DNA of 31,906 nucleotides, taken from Pontiellaceae bacterium. GTDB lineage: Bacteria > Verrucomicrobiota > Kiritimatiellia > Kiritimatiellales > Tichowtungiaceae. Shown piece by piece: positions 16,736-24,587 of this stretch. Position numbers and translations under genes: made by a program. Below the pieces are notes generated by a model. That model saw nothing but the letters and a program-made list of their open reading frames with translations. It ran no database searches and was not told the DNA's origin. The stretch covers positions 1 through 31,906 of the forward strand of contig JALOTS010000001.1 of NCBI GenBank assembly GCA_025457785.1, given 5' to 3'. Every line of letters begins with the position of its first letter. The first letter of the stretch is position 1.

Positions 16736-19186
16736 ATGTCTGACGAAAAAAGCAGGTCGCAAAATCCCGATTCAAAGGGCTATAGTGCCGATCATATCAC
16801 CGTTCTCGAAGGGATCGATGCCGTCCGGAAACGCCCGTCCATGTACATCGGCGACACGGGCTGCCGCGGCTATCACCATTGCGTGTACGAAGTGGTCGAT
16901 AACTCGATTGACGAGTCCCTCGCCGGGTACTGCTCCAACATTGAAGTCTGCATGAACGACGACGGCTCACTGTCCGTCACCGACGACGGGCGCGGCATTC
17001 CGGTGGATATGCACAAGACCGAGGGCAAGCCGGCCGTGACAGTCGTGTTGACCGTCCTGCACGCGGGCGGAAAGTTCGACTCCGACACTTACAAGGTTTC
17101 CGGCGGTCTTCACGGAGTCGGGGTTTCCTGCGTAAACGCCTTGTCCGAATGGCTGGAAGTGGAAGTGAAGCGCGACGGCTTTATTCATCACCAGCGCTTT
17201 GAAAAAGGGGTCGAAGTAACCGACCTGGTTAAAATCGGTAAAACAACAACGACCGGAACAAAGGTGACCTTCCTGCCTGACATGAGTATCTTCACCCACA
17301 CCGGCGGCTTCCAGTGGGATATTCTCGCCTCCCGCCTGCGCGAACTGGCCTTCCTGAACCGCGGCACAAAGATTGTGCTGAAGGAAGAGGCGACCGGACG
17401 CGAAGAAATTTTCAAATACGAAGGAGGAATCCGGGAGTTCGTGCAGCATCTGAATAAAAATAAAGTTCCGATGCACCCGGATGTCATCTGTTTCGAACGC
17501 GAAAAAGATCATGTGACCGTGGAAATCGCGATGCAGTATTCCGATGCCTACACCGAAACCATTTTCTCCTTCGCCAACAACATCAACACCATTGAAGGCG
17601 GAACGCATCTTTCCGGTTTCCGGTCCGCTCTCACCCGCACCGTCAATGCCTACGCCAAAAACAACAAACTGATTAAGGACGAAAAGCAGGCTCTCGGCGG
17701 CGACGATATCCGCGAAGGTATCACCGCCGTTCTGAGCGTCAAACTCTCCGACCCGCAGTTTGAGGGTCAAACCAAAACCAAGCTGGGCAACGGGGAAATC
17801 GAAGGCGTTGTCCAGCAGATCGTCAACGAAGAACTGGGCACCTACTTCGAAGAAAATCCGTCCGTAGCCCGCACGATCATCGAAAAAGCCGTTGTCGCGG
17901 CGCGCGCCCGCAGCGCGGCGCGCAAGGCGCGCGATCTCGCCCGCCGTAAAGGTTCGCTCGAAAGCGGCGGACTGCCCGGCAAACTGGCCGACTGTTCCAG
18001 CCGTGATCCGGCACTGTCCGAACTGTTCATCGTAGAAGGTGACTCCGCCGGCGGTTCCGCCAAACAGGGCCGCGAACGCGAGTTTCAGGCGATTCTGCCG
18101 GTAAAGGGTAAAGTGATCAACGTCGAAAAAGCCCGGCTGGACAAAGTGCTCAATAACGATGAAATCCGCACGATGATCACCGCGATCGGCACCGGCATCG
18201 GAACCGACGATTTTGATATCACCAAAGCCCGTTACCACAAAATCATCATTATGACCGATGCCGATGTCGATGGCGCGCACATCCGCACACTCCTGCTGAC
18301 CTTCTTCTACCGTCAGATGACGCAGTTGATTGAACACGGCTATGTCTATATCGCCCAGCCGCCGCTCTACAAAGTGACCCGCCGCAAGCGCGAAGAATAT
18401 GTCGAAAGCGATGCGCATCTCACTCAAATCCTGCTGGATCTCGGCGCCGACGGGCTGCTGCTCCAGAAACCGGACGGCACCCAGCTTCTCGACACGAAAG
18501 GACTGCGCGAACTGCTTGAACATCTGGTAAAAATTGAAGATATCGCCGACAAACTCCGCCGGCGGGGCGTTGCGTTGCAAGAATATCTCAAATACCGCAA
18601 TCCGGACACCGGCGCCTTCCCCGTTTACGTCGCTCTGATTCCCGGAGCCGACGGTGAGATCGAACACCGCTTCGCCATCGATGATGCCGACCTGCAGGCC
18701 GTTATCGCCGAAGTCGATCAGGGCGGCGGCAATCCGAACGGCGAAGGCGAAAATGCGGCTCCGGCCGTGCCGGATGTCCGCTATCGGGAACTGTTGGCCG
18801 CAAAACCGCTGGAAAGCATTATATCCAAACTCAATGAGGCCGGATTCTCCGTCGATCAACTGATCGACGCGGAGGATCCGCAGTTCATTCTCGACGATAA
18901 AGGAACCAAAATCCCGGCGGCATCGCTGATGGATCTCATTACCGCAGTCCGCGTTCTGGGGCGCAAGGGCATGTCCATTCAGCGTTACAAAGGGTTGGGA
19001 GAAATGAATCCGCAGCAGCTCTGGGAAACCACGCTCGATCCGGCGGCCCGGCGCATGACGAAGGTCGTACTGGAGGATGCTGTGAAAGCCGATGAAATGT
19101 TTACCGTTCTGATGGGCGATGAAGTCGAGCCGCGCCGTCAGTTCATCGAAGACAACGCCCTCAACGTCACTAATTTAGACATTTAA
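16736..19186 (+). CDS. gyrB: DNA gyrase subunit B
   Basis: GyrB supplies the ATPase and part of the DNA-cleavage centre of gyrase, which introduces negative supercoils. The ATG at 16736 is set by AAGGAG just upstream and by the family N-terminus (about 816 residues); the frame remains open further upstream without signal. The GHKL ATPase shows EVVDNSIDE, DDGRGIPV and GGLHGVGVSCVNALS. The transducer follows, then the TOPRIM part with FIVEGDSAGGSAKQGR, LPVKGKVINVEKA and DADVDGAHIRTLLLTFF, ending with QRYKGLGEMNPQQLWETT. Between the TOPRIM halves there is a long insertion (about 200 residues), the Gram-negative type. gyrA follows after 176 bases that contain a dispersed repeat. Confidence 0.98.
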   Translation: MSDEKSRSQNPDSKGYSADHITVLEGIDAVRKRPSMYIGDTGCRGYHHCVYEVVDNSIDESLAGYCSNIEVCMNDDGSLSVTDDGRGIPVDMHKTEGKPAVTVVLTVLHAGGKFDSDTYKVSGGLHGVGVSCVNALSEWLEVEVKRDGFIHHQRFEKGVEVTDLVKIGKTTTTGTKVTFLPDMSIFTHTGGFQWDILASRLRELAFLNRGTKIVLKEEATGREEIFKYEGGIREFVQHLNKNKVPMHPDVICFEREKDHVTVEIAMQYSDAYTETIFSFANNINTIEGGTHLSGFRSALTRTVNAYAKNNKLIKDEKQALGGDDIREGITAVLSVKLSDPQFEGQTKTKLGNGEIEGVVQQIVNEELGTYFEENPSVARTIIEKAVVAARARSAARKARDLARRKGSLESGGLPGKLADCSSRDPALSELFIVEGDSAGGSAKQGREREFQAILPVKGKVINVEKARLDKVLNNDEIRTMITAIGTGIGTDDFDITKARYHKIIIMTDADVDGAHIRTLLLTFFYRQMTQLIEHGYVYIAQPPLYKVTRRKREEYVESDAHLTQILLDLGADGLLLQKPDGTQLLDTKGLRELLEHLVKIEDIADKLRRRGVALQEYLKYRNPDTGAFPVYVALIPGADGEIEHRFAIDDADLQAVIAEVDQGGGNPNGEGENAAPAVPDVRYRELLAAKPLESIISKLNEAGFSVDQLIDAEDPQFILDDKGTKIPAASLMDLITAVRVLGRKGMSIQRYKGLGEMNPQQLWETTLDPAARRMTKVVLEDAVKADEMFTVLMGDEVEPRRQFIEDNALNVTNLDI

Positions 19187-19233
19187 TTAACCGCGAATGA
19201 ACGTAATCAAAACATGGAGCCGTGTGTGTTTTA

Positions 19234-19312
19234 TCAGAATAATTAAAGTCAGAATAATTTTCACTCAAACACGGGATTCTCTTCTCCCATTATTCTGACC
19301 CCAATTATTCTG
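19234..19312. repeat. 79-bp dispersed inverted-repeat element, copy 2
   Basis: Same length and layout as the element at 9483-9561. The left arm starts TCAGAATAATTAAAGTCAG and the right arm ends CCCCAATTATTCTG, with TCTCCCATTATTCTGACC shared with copy 1. It occupies nearly half of the gyrB-gyrA gap, ending 50 bases before the gyrA ATG. In a gyrB-gyrA transcript it would fold into a long stem-loop. Confidence 0.65.
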
Positions 19313-19362
19313 CCGAAAAGCAGGCTGTGGTGAGGGTTTGATAGAAATTTGAAAGGTAGAAT

Positions 19363-21924
19363 ATGGAAAACACAAACGAACGGATTGACCTGATCAACAT
19401 CGAAGATGAGATGCAGCGCGCCTATATCGACTACTCGATGTCGGTGATTGTCGGCCGCGCCCTGCCCGATGTGCGCGACGGCTTGAAGCCCGGCAACCGG
19501 CGCATTCTCTACGCGATGAAGGAACGCGGCTGGACTCACAATAAAGCCTACGTCAAATGCGCAAAAGTGGTCGGGGAAGTGATCGGTAACTACCATCCGC
19601 ACGGCGATACGGCCGTTTACGACACGATGGTGCGCATGGCCCAGGATTTCGCAATGCGCGCCATGCTGATCGACGGACAGGGAAACTTCGGTTCGATCGA
19701 CGGCGACCGAGCGGCGGCCTACCGGTACACCGAGTGCCGTCTGCGCCCGCTGGCCGAAGAAATGCTCGCCGACATTGAAAAGAACACGGTCGATATGCGC
19801 CCGAACTTCGACGAATCACTGCTTGAACCCTCTGTTCTGCCAGCCCGCATTCCCAACCTGCTGGTCAACGGCTCCACCGGGATCGCCGTCGGGATGGCCA
19901 CCAATATTCCGCCGCACAACCTTTCCGAAGTGATTGACGGTGTCATCCACTTGATCGAAAACCCCTCAGCCGCAGTTGAAGACCTGTGCGAATATGTCAA
20001 AGGCCCCGACTTCCCGACCGCCGGAATGGTTTACGGCCTGGATTCCGTGCGCGAGTTCTACACCACCGGGCGCGGCAAAATTAAAATGCGCGGACGGGCG
20101 GAAATCGAAGAAGATGAAAGCGGCAAGGCCCGCATCATCATCAGCGAGATTCCTTACGCCTTGAACAAAACCCTGCTGATTCAAAAAATGGTTCAGCTCG
20201 TCCATGATAAAATCCTCGACGGCATTTCCGACATCCGCGACGAATCCGGCAAGGAAGGCATCCGCCTCGTTGTGGAGCTCAAACGCAGCGCCGTTCCGCG
20301 CGTCATGCTCAACGGCCTCTACAAATACACGCAGATGGAATCGACCTTCGGTTCGATCATGCTGGCGATCGACAAGGGCAAGCCGCGCGTTATGAACCTC
20401 AAAGAAGTTCTGCAGTGCTTCATCGACCACCGGTTTGAAGTCATCACCCGCCGCACCCGGTTCGATCTCGAAAAAGCGCAGGCCCGCGCCCATATCCTCG
20501 AAGGCTTCCTGATCGCCATGGACAACATGGACGAAGTGGTTCGCATTATCCGCGAATCGAAAAACCGCGAAGATGCGCAAGCCGCGCTGAGCGCGAAATT
20601 CAGACTGAGCGAAATTCAGGCCAAAGCCATTCTCGATATGCGCCTCTACCAGTTGACCGGCCTCGAACGCGAAAAGGTCGAAGAGGAATACGCCGAGCTC
20701 AAAAAGCTGATGGATTACCTCAACGATCTGCTGACCCACCCGGAAAAAATCTTCGGCGTCATCAAGGAAGACCTCGAACAGATCCGCGCAAAATACGGCG
20801 AACCGCGCCGCACCGAGCTGTGCATCAACGAAGGCGAAATCAATATGGAAGATCTCATCGCCGATGAGCCGTGCGTGATTACCCTCTCCAACACCGGCTA
20901 CATCAAACGTGTGCCGGTCGATACCTACCGCCAGCAGCGCCGGGGCGGAAAAGGCGTAATGGGAATGGAAACCAAAGACGAGGATTTTGTGGAACACCTC
21001 TTCACCGGCTCGACACACGACTACCTGCTCTGCTTCACCGAAGCCGGCCGCATGTACTGGCTCAAAGCCTACCACGTGCCGGAGGGCAGCCGCCAGTCGC
21101 GCGGACGCTCGCTCGCCAACGTCATTGAGATGGCGCCGGACGAAAAACTGGCGGCTATTCTCTGCGTGCGCGAACTCGACGACAACGAACACCACCTGCT
21201 GATGGCCACCCGCAAAGGCATCATCAAAAAGACCGTCCTGTCGGCCTACAAAAACATCCGTGCGGGCGGCATTAACGCCATTAACATTGACGAAGGCGAC
21301 GAATTGATCGGCGTGCAGCTCACCACCGGAACCGATGAAATCATTCTCAGTATGAAGAACGGCAAAGCGATCCGCTTTAAAGAAACGGATGCCCGTCCGC
21401 TGGGCCGCGTTTCGCGCGGTGTCAAAGGCGTCACACTTGAAGAGAGCGATCAGGTCGTTTCGATTGAAATTGTCGATACCGCATCCACCATGATGGCGAT
21501 TACCGAAAACGGCTACGGCAAACGCACCCTGTTCGACGAATACCGTCTGCAAAGTCGCGGCGGCAAAGGAATTATCAGCATCCAAACCACGGAACGCAAC
21601 GGCAAAGTCGTCAGTGCGCACGCGGTTCATGACGATCACCGCATCATGCTCATCTCGCAGAACGGACAGATGATCTGCATCGGAGCAAGCGATCTGCGGG
21701 TTATCGGACGCAACACGCAAGGCGTTCGTCTCTTCAACCTGGACGAAGGCGACAAGATTGTCTCCGCCGCCATTCTGGACCCGGAAGAAGCGCCGGAAAC
21801 CGCAGAAGTGCTCGAAGCGGTCGAAACGCCCGCCGAAGGAACGCCGGAGCCGGAAACCGAAACAGACGAAGACTCCGCAGAACTGCTTGATGATGCGGAA
21901 GAAATCAATGAGGAAGAAATGTAG
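19363..21924 (+). CDS. gyrA: DNA gyrase subunit A
   Basis: GyrA cleaves and religates DNA through the catalytic tyrosine and wraps DNA through its C-terminal beta-pinwheel. The 853 residues start ten residues before INIEDEMQRAYIDYSMSVI; GAAAGG lies upstream of the ATG. Numbering coincides with E. coli: catalytic Tyr122 lies in YRYTECRL, and the quinolone-sensitive stretch is HPHGDTAVYD, with Thr83 in place of Ser83 and Asp87 kept. The GyrA box QRRGGKG is present in the pinwheel, so this is gyrase rather than topoisomerase IV. The C-terminal tail of about 45 residues is very acidic (PETETDEDSAELLDD). It shares strand and order with gyrB and the pair is probably one operon. Confidence 0.98.
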   Translation: MENTNERIDLINIEDEMQRAYIDYSMSVIVGRALPDVRDGLKPGNRRILYAMKERGWTHNKAYVKCAKVVGEVIGNYHPHGDTAVYDTMVRMAQDFAMRAMLIDGQGNFGSIDGDRAAAYRYTECRLRPLAEEMLADIEKNTVDMRPNFDESLLEPSVLPARIPNLLVNGSTGIAVGMATNIPPHNLSEVIDGVIHLIENPSAAVEDLCEYVKGPDFPTAGMVYGLDSVREFYTTGRGKIKMRGRAEIEEDESGKARIIISEIPYALNKTLLIQKMVQLVHDKILDGISDIRDESGKEGIRLVVELKRSAVPRVMLNGLYKYTQMESTFGSIMLAIDKGKPRVMNLKEVLQCFIDHRFEVITRRTRFDLEKAQARAHILEGFLIAMDNMDEVVRIIRESKNREDAQAALSAKFRLSEIQAKAILDMRLYQLTGLEREKVEEEYAELKKLMDYLNDLLTHPEKIFGVIKEDLEQIRAKYGEPRRTELCINEGEINMEDLIADEPCVITLSNTGYIKRVPVDTYRQQRRGGKGVMGMETKDEDFVEHLFTGSTHDYLLCFTEAGRMYWLKAYHVPEGSRQSRGRSLANVIEMAPDEKLAAILCVRELDDNEHHLLMATRKGIIKKTVLSAYKNIRAGGINAINIDEGDELIGVQLTTGTDEIILSMKNGKAIRFKETDARPLGRVSRGVKGVTLEESDQVVSIEIVDTASTMMAITENGYGKRTLFDEYRLQSRGGKGIISIQTTERNGKVVSAHAVHDDHRIMLISQNGQMICIGASDLRVIGRNTQGVRLFNLDEGDKIVSAAILDPEEAPETAEVLEAVETPAEGTPEPETETDEDSAELLDDAEEINEEEM

Positions 21925-22018
21925 AACGAGCGTCCCGCCTGCTCTGTCCTCCGACATCCATTCAACGGCCGCTAGTTAATGATCGATTCTTTACATAAAG
22001 AATGGAATGATTTGTCCC

Positions 22019-22381
22019 ATGCCTATTGATCTAAACAACCTGAACCTCGACCTGAGCCCGGAGTGGAACAAACAAACTCCGGGAAGTCATCTCCCGCCCA
22101 AAAAAGATAAACCCAAACAAACGTCGTCCGCCCCGAAAGGCGACGGCCTTGTGCGTGTCGGGCGCGAAACCAAAGGACGCAAAGGCGCGGGGGTTACTGT
22201 CATCACCGGAATCCCGTTACACCCTGAAGGATTGGAAAAACTGGCCCGCCAGTTTAAGCAGCAGTGCGGAACCGGCGGAACCGTCAAAAACGGCGTCATC
22301 GAAATCCAGGGCGACCACCGCGACCTGCTCATTACCGAACTGCAAAAGCTCGGCTACACCGTCAAACGGACTGGAGGTTAA
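22019..22381 (+). CDS. SUI1/YciH-family translation factor
   Basis: A 120-residue protein with a disordered, lysine-rich N-terminus (LPPKKDKPKQ) and a C-terminal SUI1 domain. It is recognised by VRVGRETKGRKGAGVTVITG, HPEGLEKLARQFKQQCGTGG, given in parts, followed by VKNGVIEIQGDHRD and ELQKLGYTVKRTGG. The family is related to eukaryotic eIF1 and is thought to influence start-codon selection on the small ribosomal subunit; E. coli YciH is the usual bacterial reference. ATG 22019 (MPIDLNN) is preferred; an in-frame ATG at 22007 is possible, and neither has a strong ribosome site. It follows gyrA by 94 bases. A long inverted repeat directly after the stop probably ends its transcript. Confidence 0.9.
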   Translation: MPIDLNNLNLDLSPEWNKQTPGSHLPPKKDKPKQTSSAPKGDGLVRVGRETKGRKGAGVTVITGIPLHPEGLEKLARQFKQQCGTGGTVKNGVIEIQGDHRDLLITELQKLGYTVKRTGG

Positions 22382-22449
22382 AACCACGAAATACACTAAA
22401 CACACGAAAGCAACTGATCCGTTTCGTGTGGTTCGTGTATTTCGTGGTT
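22382..22449. repeat. 68-bp inverted repeat between convergent genes, probable bidirectional terminator
   Basis: Two 28-base arms, AACCACGAAATACAC... at 22382-22409 and its complement ending ...ATTTCGTGGTT at 22422-22449, pair at 26 of 28 positions around a 12-base loop. It begins immediately after the TAA of the YciH-type gene and ends 7 bases before the ppiC stop. Both convergent transcripts would therefore carry a very stable hairpin. The CCACGAA/ACACGAA wording is a repeat type often seen in spacers. Confidence 0.65.
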
Positions 22450-22456
22450 AAAATTC

Positions 22457-22738
22457 TTAAGCATTCCGCATGGTAACTTCCACAAGGTGGTAGCCGAACT
22501 GTGTTTTGACCGGGCCTTGAACTTTTCCAATCTCTGCGCTGAACACCACCTGATCAAATTCGCGGACCATCTGGCCGGGAGAAAAGGTTCCGAGCGCCCC
22601 GCCGTCGCGTCCGGACGGGCATTGCGAATGCTGTTTAGCCAGCGCGGCGAAATCCGCACCGTTTTCGATCTGCTGTTTCAGCTCGCTGCACTGTTTTTCC
22701 GTGCTCACGAGAATATGCCGTGCTGCTGCCTTTGCCAT
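22457..22738 (-). CDS. ppiC: Parvulin-type peptidyl-prolyl cis-trans isomerase
   Basis: A free-standing 93-residue parvulin, the same length as E. coli PpiC and similar throughout: AAARHILVSTEKQ, ENGADFAALAKQHSQCPSG, GGALGTFSPGQMVREFDQVVFS and TQFGYHLVEV. It catalyses prolyl bond isomerisation during protein folding. It has no signal peptide, so it is cytoplasmic. AGGAG lies a few bases before the ATG at 22738. It is divergent from hisB and convergent with the YciH-type gene. Confidence 0.96.
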   Translation of the reverse strand: MAKAAARHILVSTEKQCSELKQQIENGADFAALAKQHSQCPSGRDGGALGTFSPGQMVREFDQVVFSAEIGKVQGPVKTQFGYHLVEVTMRNA

Positions 22739-22922
22739 AAGTATCTCCTGAAGGTTTCATTCATTGCAAAGTGATAACGTGTTGAAATTGAATTTACAAA
22801 TCAATCCTTCGAGGACTATCTTTATCAGCTTAAAAAAGGACTTTGAAATCCATCAGGACGAATTGCCAGCAAACAGGAAACTCGCCTCAATTGATGGCCC
22901 AAGAGCCGGAAGGATACAACGC

Positions 22923-23528
22923 ATGAACGAACGCAAAGCAACGATTGAACGCAAAACCGGCGAGACAGACATCAAACTGTCAATCAACCTCGACGGGACC
23001 GGGATCTACTCCATAGAAACCGGCGTGCCTTTTTTCAACCACATGCTCAACTTGCTCTCCAAGCACTCATTAATCGACATGGACATTAAAGCCACCGGCG
23101 ATATCGACGTGGATTATCATCACCTGGTCGAAGACGTGGCACTTGCGCTCGGACAGGCGTTTAACGAAGCACTCGGCGAACGGCGCGGCATTAATCGCTA
23201 CGGTTTCTGGATTTTACCAATGGACGACGCGCTCGCCAGCGCCGAAGTCACGCTCGATCTCGGCGGACGCCCCTACCTCGTTTACCAGATCGCCAATCCA
23301 AAAAAACTGATCCGCGATTTCGACACCGACATTCTCGGACACTTCTGGCGCTCGTTCTGCGACACCGCGAAATTAAATCTGCACATCGACCAGAAATACG
23401 GCGACGACCTGCACCACGCGCACGAAGCCGTCTTTAAAGCGGTTGCCCGAGCCCTGCGCATGGCCTGCACCGCCGACGAACGCGCCCTCGACGCCCTGCC
23501 CTCCAGCAAGGGAACGCTCTCAAAATAG
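22923..23528 (+). CDS. hisB: Imidazoleglycerol-phosphate dehydratase
   Basis: This enzyme dehydrates imidazole glycerol phosphate to imidazole acetol phosphate in histidine synthesis. The ATG at 22923 follows GGAAGGA and gives 201 residues, the usual monofunctional size; the open frame further upstream has no family similarity. Metal-binding histidines sit in FFNHMLNLLSKHS, DYHHLVEDVALALG and LHHAHEAVFKAVARALR, with the C-terminal SSKGTL typical of the family. There is no HAD phosphatase domain, unlike the E. coli bifunctional HisB. It stands alone, with no other his genes in the window, and ends in a strong terminator. Confidence 0.97.
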   Translation: MNERKATIERKTGETDIKLSINLDGTGIYSIETGVPFFNHMLNLLSKHSLIDMDIKATGDIDVDYHHLVEDVALALGQAFNEALGERRGINRYGFWILPMDDALASAEVTLDLGGRPYLVYQIANPKKLIRDFDTDILGHFWRSFCDTAKLNLHIDQKYGDDLHHAHEAVFKAVARALRMACTADERALDALPSSKGTLSK

Positions 23529-23550
23529 AACGGGCCTCCCGTTCGTTTTT
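23528..23550 (+). terminator. Rho-independent terminator of hisB
   Basis: A 7-bp stem, GAACGGG (23528-23534) with CCCGTTC (23538-23544), a CCT loop, then GTTTTT. The stem starts in the last base of the hisB stop codon. A second hairpin, CAAGCG-GGA-CGCTTG at 23556-23570, sits next to it and would fall just past the rlmN stop on the other strand. Confidence 0.8.
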
Positions 23551-23572
23551 ATGGGCAAGCGGGACGCTTGTC

Positions 23573-24583
23573 CTACTTTCCGGCGAGTTGACCGCAGGCG
23601 GCGGCAATATCATCGCCGAGAGAATAGCGCAGCGTGGTTTTAAATCCGGCTTTGCGCAGCTCTTTTCCGAAGGCTTCACGGGCCTCTGTACTGACCGGTT
23701 CAAACGGCGCGCCGGGATAGGTGTTGAACTGAATCAGGTTAATGTGCGCGTCGGCTCCCCGCAACAGATTCATCAGCGCAATCAGGTCCTCATGAGAATC
23801 GTTAATGCCTTTCAGCAGCAGGTATTCGACCATGAAACTTCCCGATCGCCCCATGCCCGCCACAGGATTTCCAAGCTTGGGAAAAACCGCTTTCAGTTTT
23901 TCCAATGTCTGAAATTTTGCAATGGGAATAAGACGCTCCCTTACCTCCTGCCGAGCACTGTGCAAACTGAGCGCGAGCGGAATTTTCGGAAAACGGTACG
24001 CAAAACGCGCCATCGCGTCCGGGAGGCCGACCGTGGAAACCAGAAGGTGATTTTCGGACAGATTGAAAAACTGCGGATCACGCAGAATTTCCAAACATTG
24101 GAAAAGATTTTCCTCGTTGCGCAGCGGCTCGCCCATACCCATAACCACAACATTGCGCAGCGTCCGCCCTTCTTCGCACAAAAGCCGTTTGGCGAGCAAA
24201 ACCTGATCAAGCATTTCGACAAAGGTCAGATTGCGAATAAAGCCCAGCTTCGCGGTAGCGCAAAATTTACAGCCGACAGAACAGCCGATCTGCGAGGAAA
24301 TACAAAGGCTGGTACGCCCGGTGGCAATCCGTAAAACAACAGCTTCGACCCGATGTCCGTCCGCTGTCTGCAAAACCAGTCTGGTGGCACCGTCACGCTT
24401 TGAATCATGCCGCTCAACAATTTCCATGCATTGGAAACTCAGTGTCCGGGCCATATCCGGCAGTTTCTTCAAACACACCTCGATCGGCAGTGCCTTTTTG
24501 AAGAAAGCATTGCAGAATTTCTTCCTCTGATAAGGATCGCGAACCAGCTCTTCCAGCACCTCTACATTGTAAACTGATTTCAT
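23573..24583 (-). CDS. rlmN: RlmN-family radical SAM 23S rRNA methyltransferase
   Basis: RlmN-type enzymes methylate C2 of an adenine in 23S rRNA (A2503 in E. coli numbering, and often tRNA). The ATG at 24583 has GGAG 7 bases upstream and lies 4 bases after the rmuC stop, giving 336 residues. The iron-sulfur cysteines are Cys101, Cys105 and Cys108 (CSVGCKFCAT). Cys94, seven residues earlier, and Cys330 in AACGQL correspond to the two extra functional cysteines of RlmN. Other family signatures are VVMGMGEPLRN, STVGLPDAM, LALSLHS, YLLLKGINDS and QFNTYPGAPFEP. It is shorter than E. coli RlmN at the N-terminus, so a Cfr-like specificity cannot be excluded by eye. It forms a likely operon with the interrupted rmuC. 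Confidence 0.9.
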   Translation of the reverse strand: MKSVYNVEVLEELVRDPYQRKKFCNAFFKKALPIEVCLKKLPDMARTLSFQCMEIVERHDSKRDGATRLVLQTADGHRVEAVVLRIATGRTSLCISSQIGCSVGCKFCATAKLGFIRNLTFVEMLDQVLLAKRLLCEEGRTLRNVVVMGMGEPLRNEENLFQCLEILRDPQFFNLSENHLLVSTVGLPDAMARFAYRFPKIPLALSLHSARQEVRERLIPIAKFQTLEKLKAVFPKLGNPVAGMGRSGSFMVEYLLLKGINDSHEDLIALMNLLRGADAHINLIQFNTYPGAPFEPVSTEAREAFGKELRKAGFKTTLRYSLGDDIAAACGQLAGK

Positions 24584-24587
24584 TCCA

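Noticed and set aside
16967..18859. Long open frame on the minus strand opposite gyrB
   Set aside because: It is a product of codon bias in the conserved gyrB sequence; no family similarity or ribosome site.
19966..21957. Long open frame on the minus strand opposite gyrA
   Set aside because: The same explanation as for gyrB: rich in Phe/His/Asp with no motif, fully antisense to gyrA.
22764..22922. N-terminal extension of the hisB reading frame
   Set aside because: It has no similarity to HisB and no ribosome site, while the ATG at 22923 has both a good ribosome site and the family N-terminus.
24088..24437. Palindromes TTTCCAAACATTGGAAA (24088-24104) and TTTCCATGCATTGGAAA (24421-24437)
   Set aside because: Both lie inside conserved rlmN coding sequence and are explained by its codons; not treated as operators.
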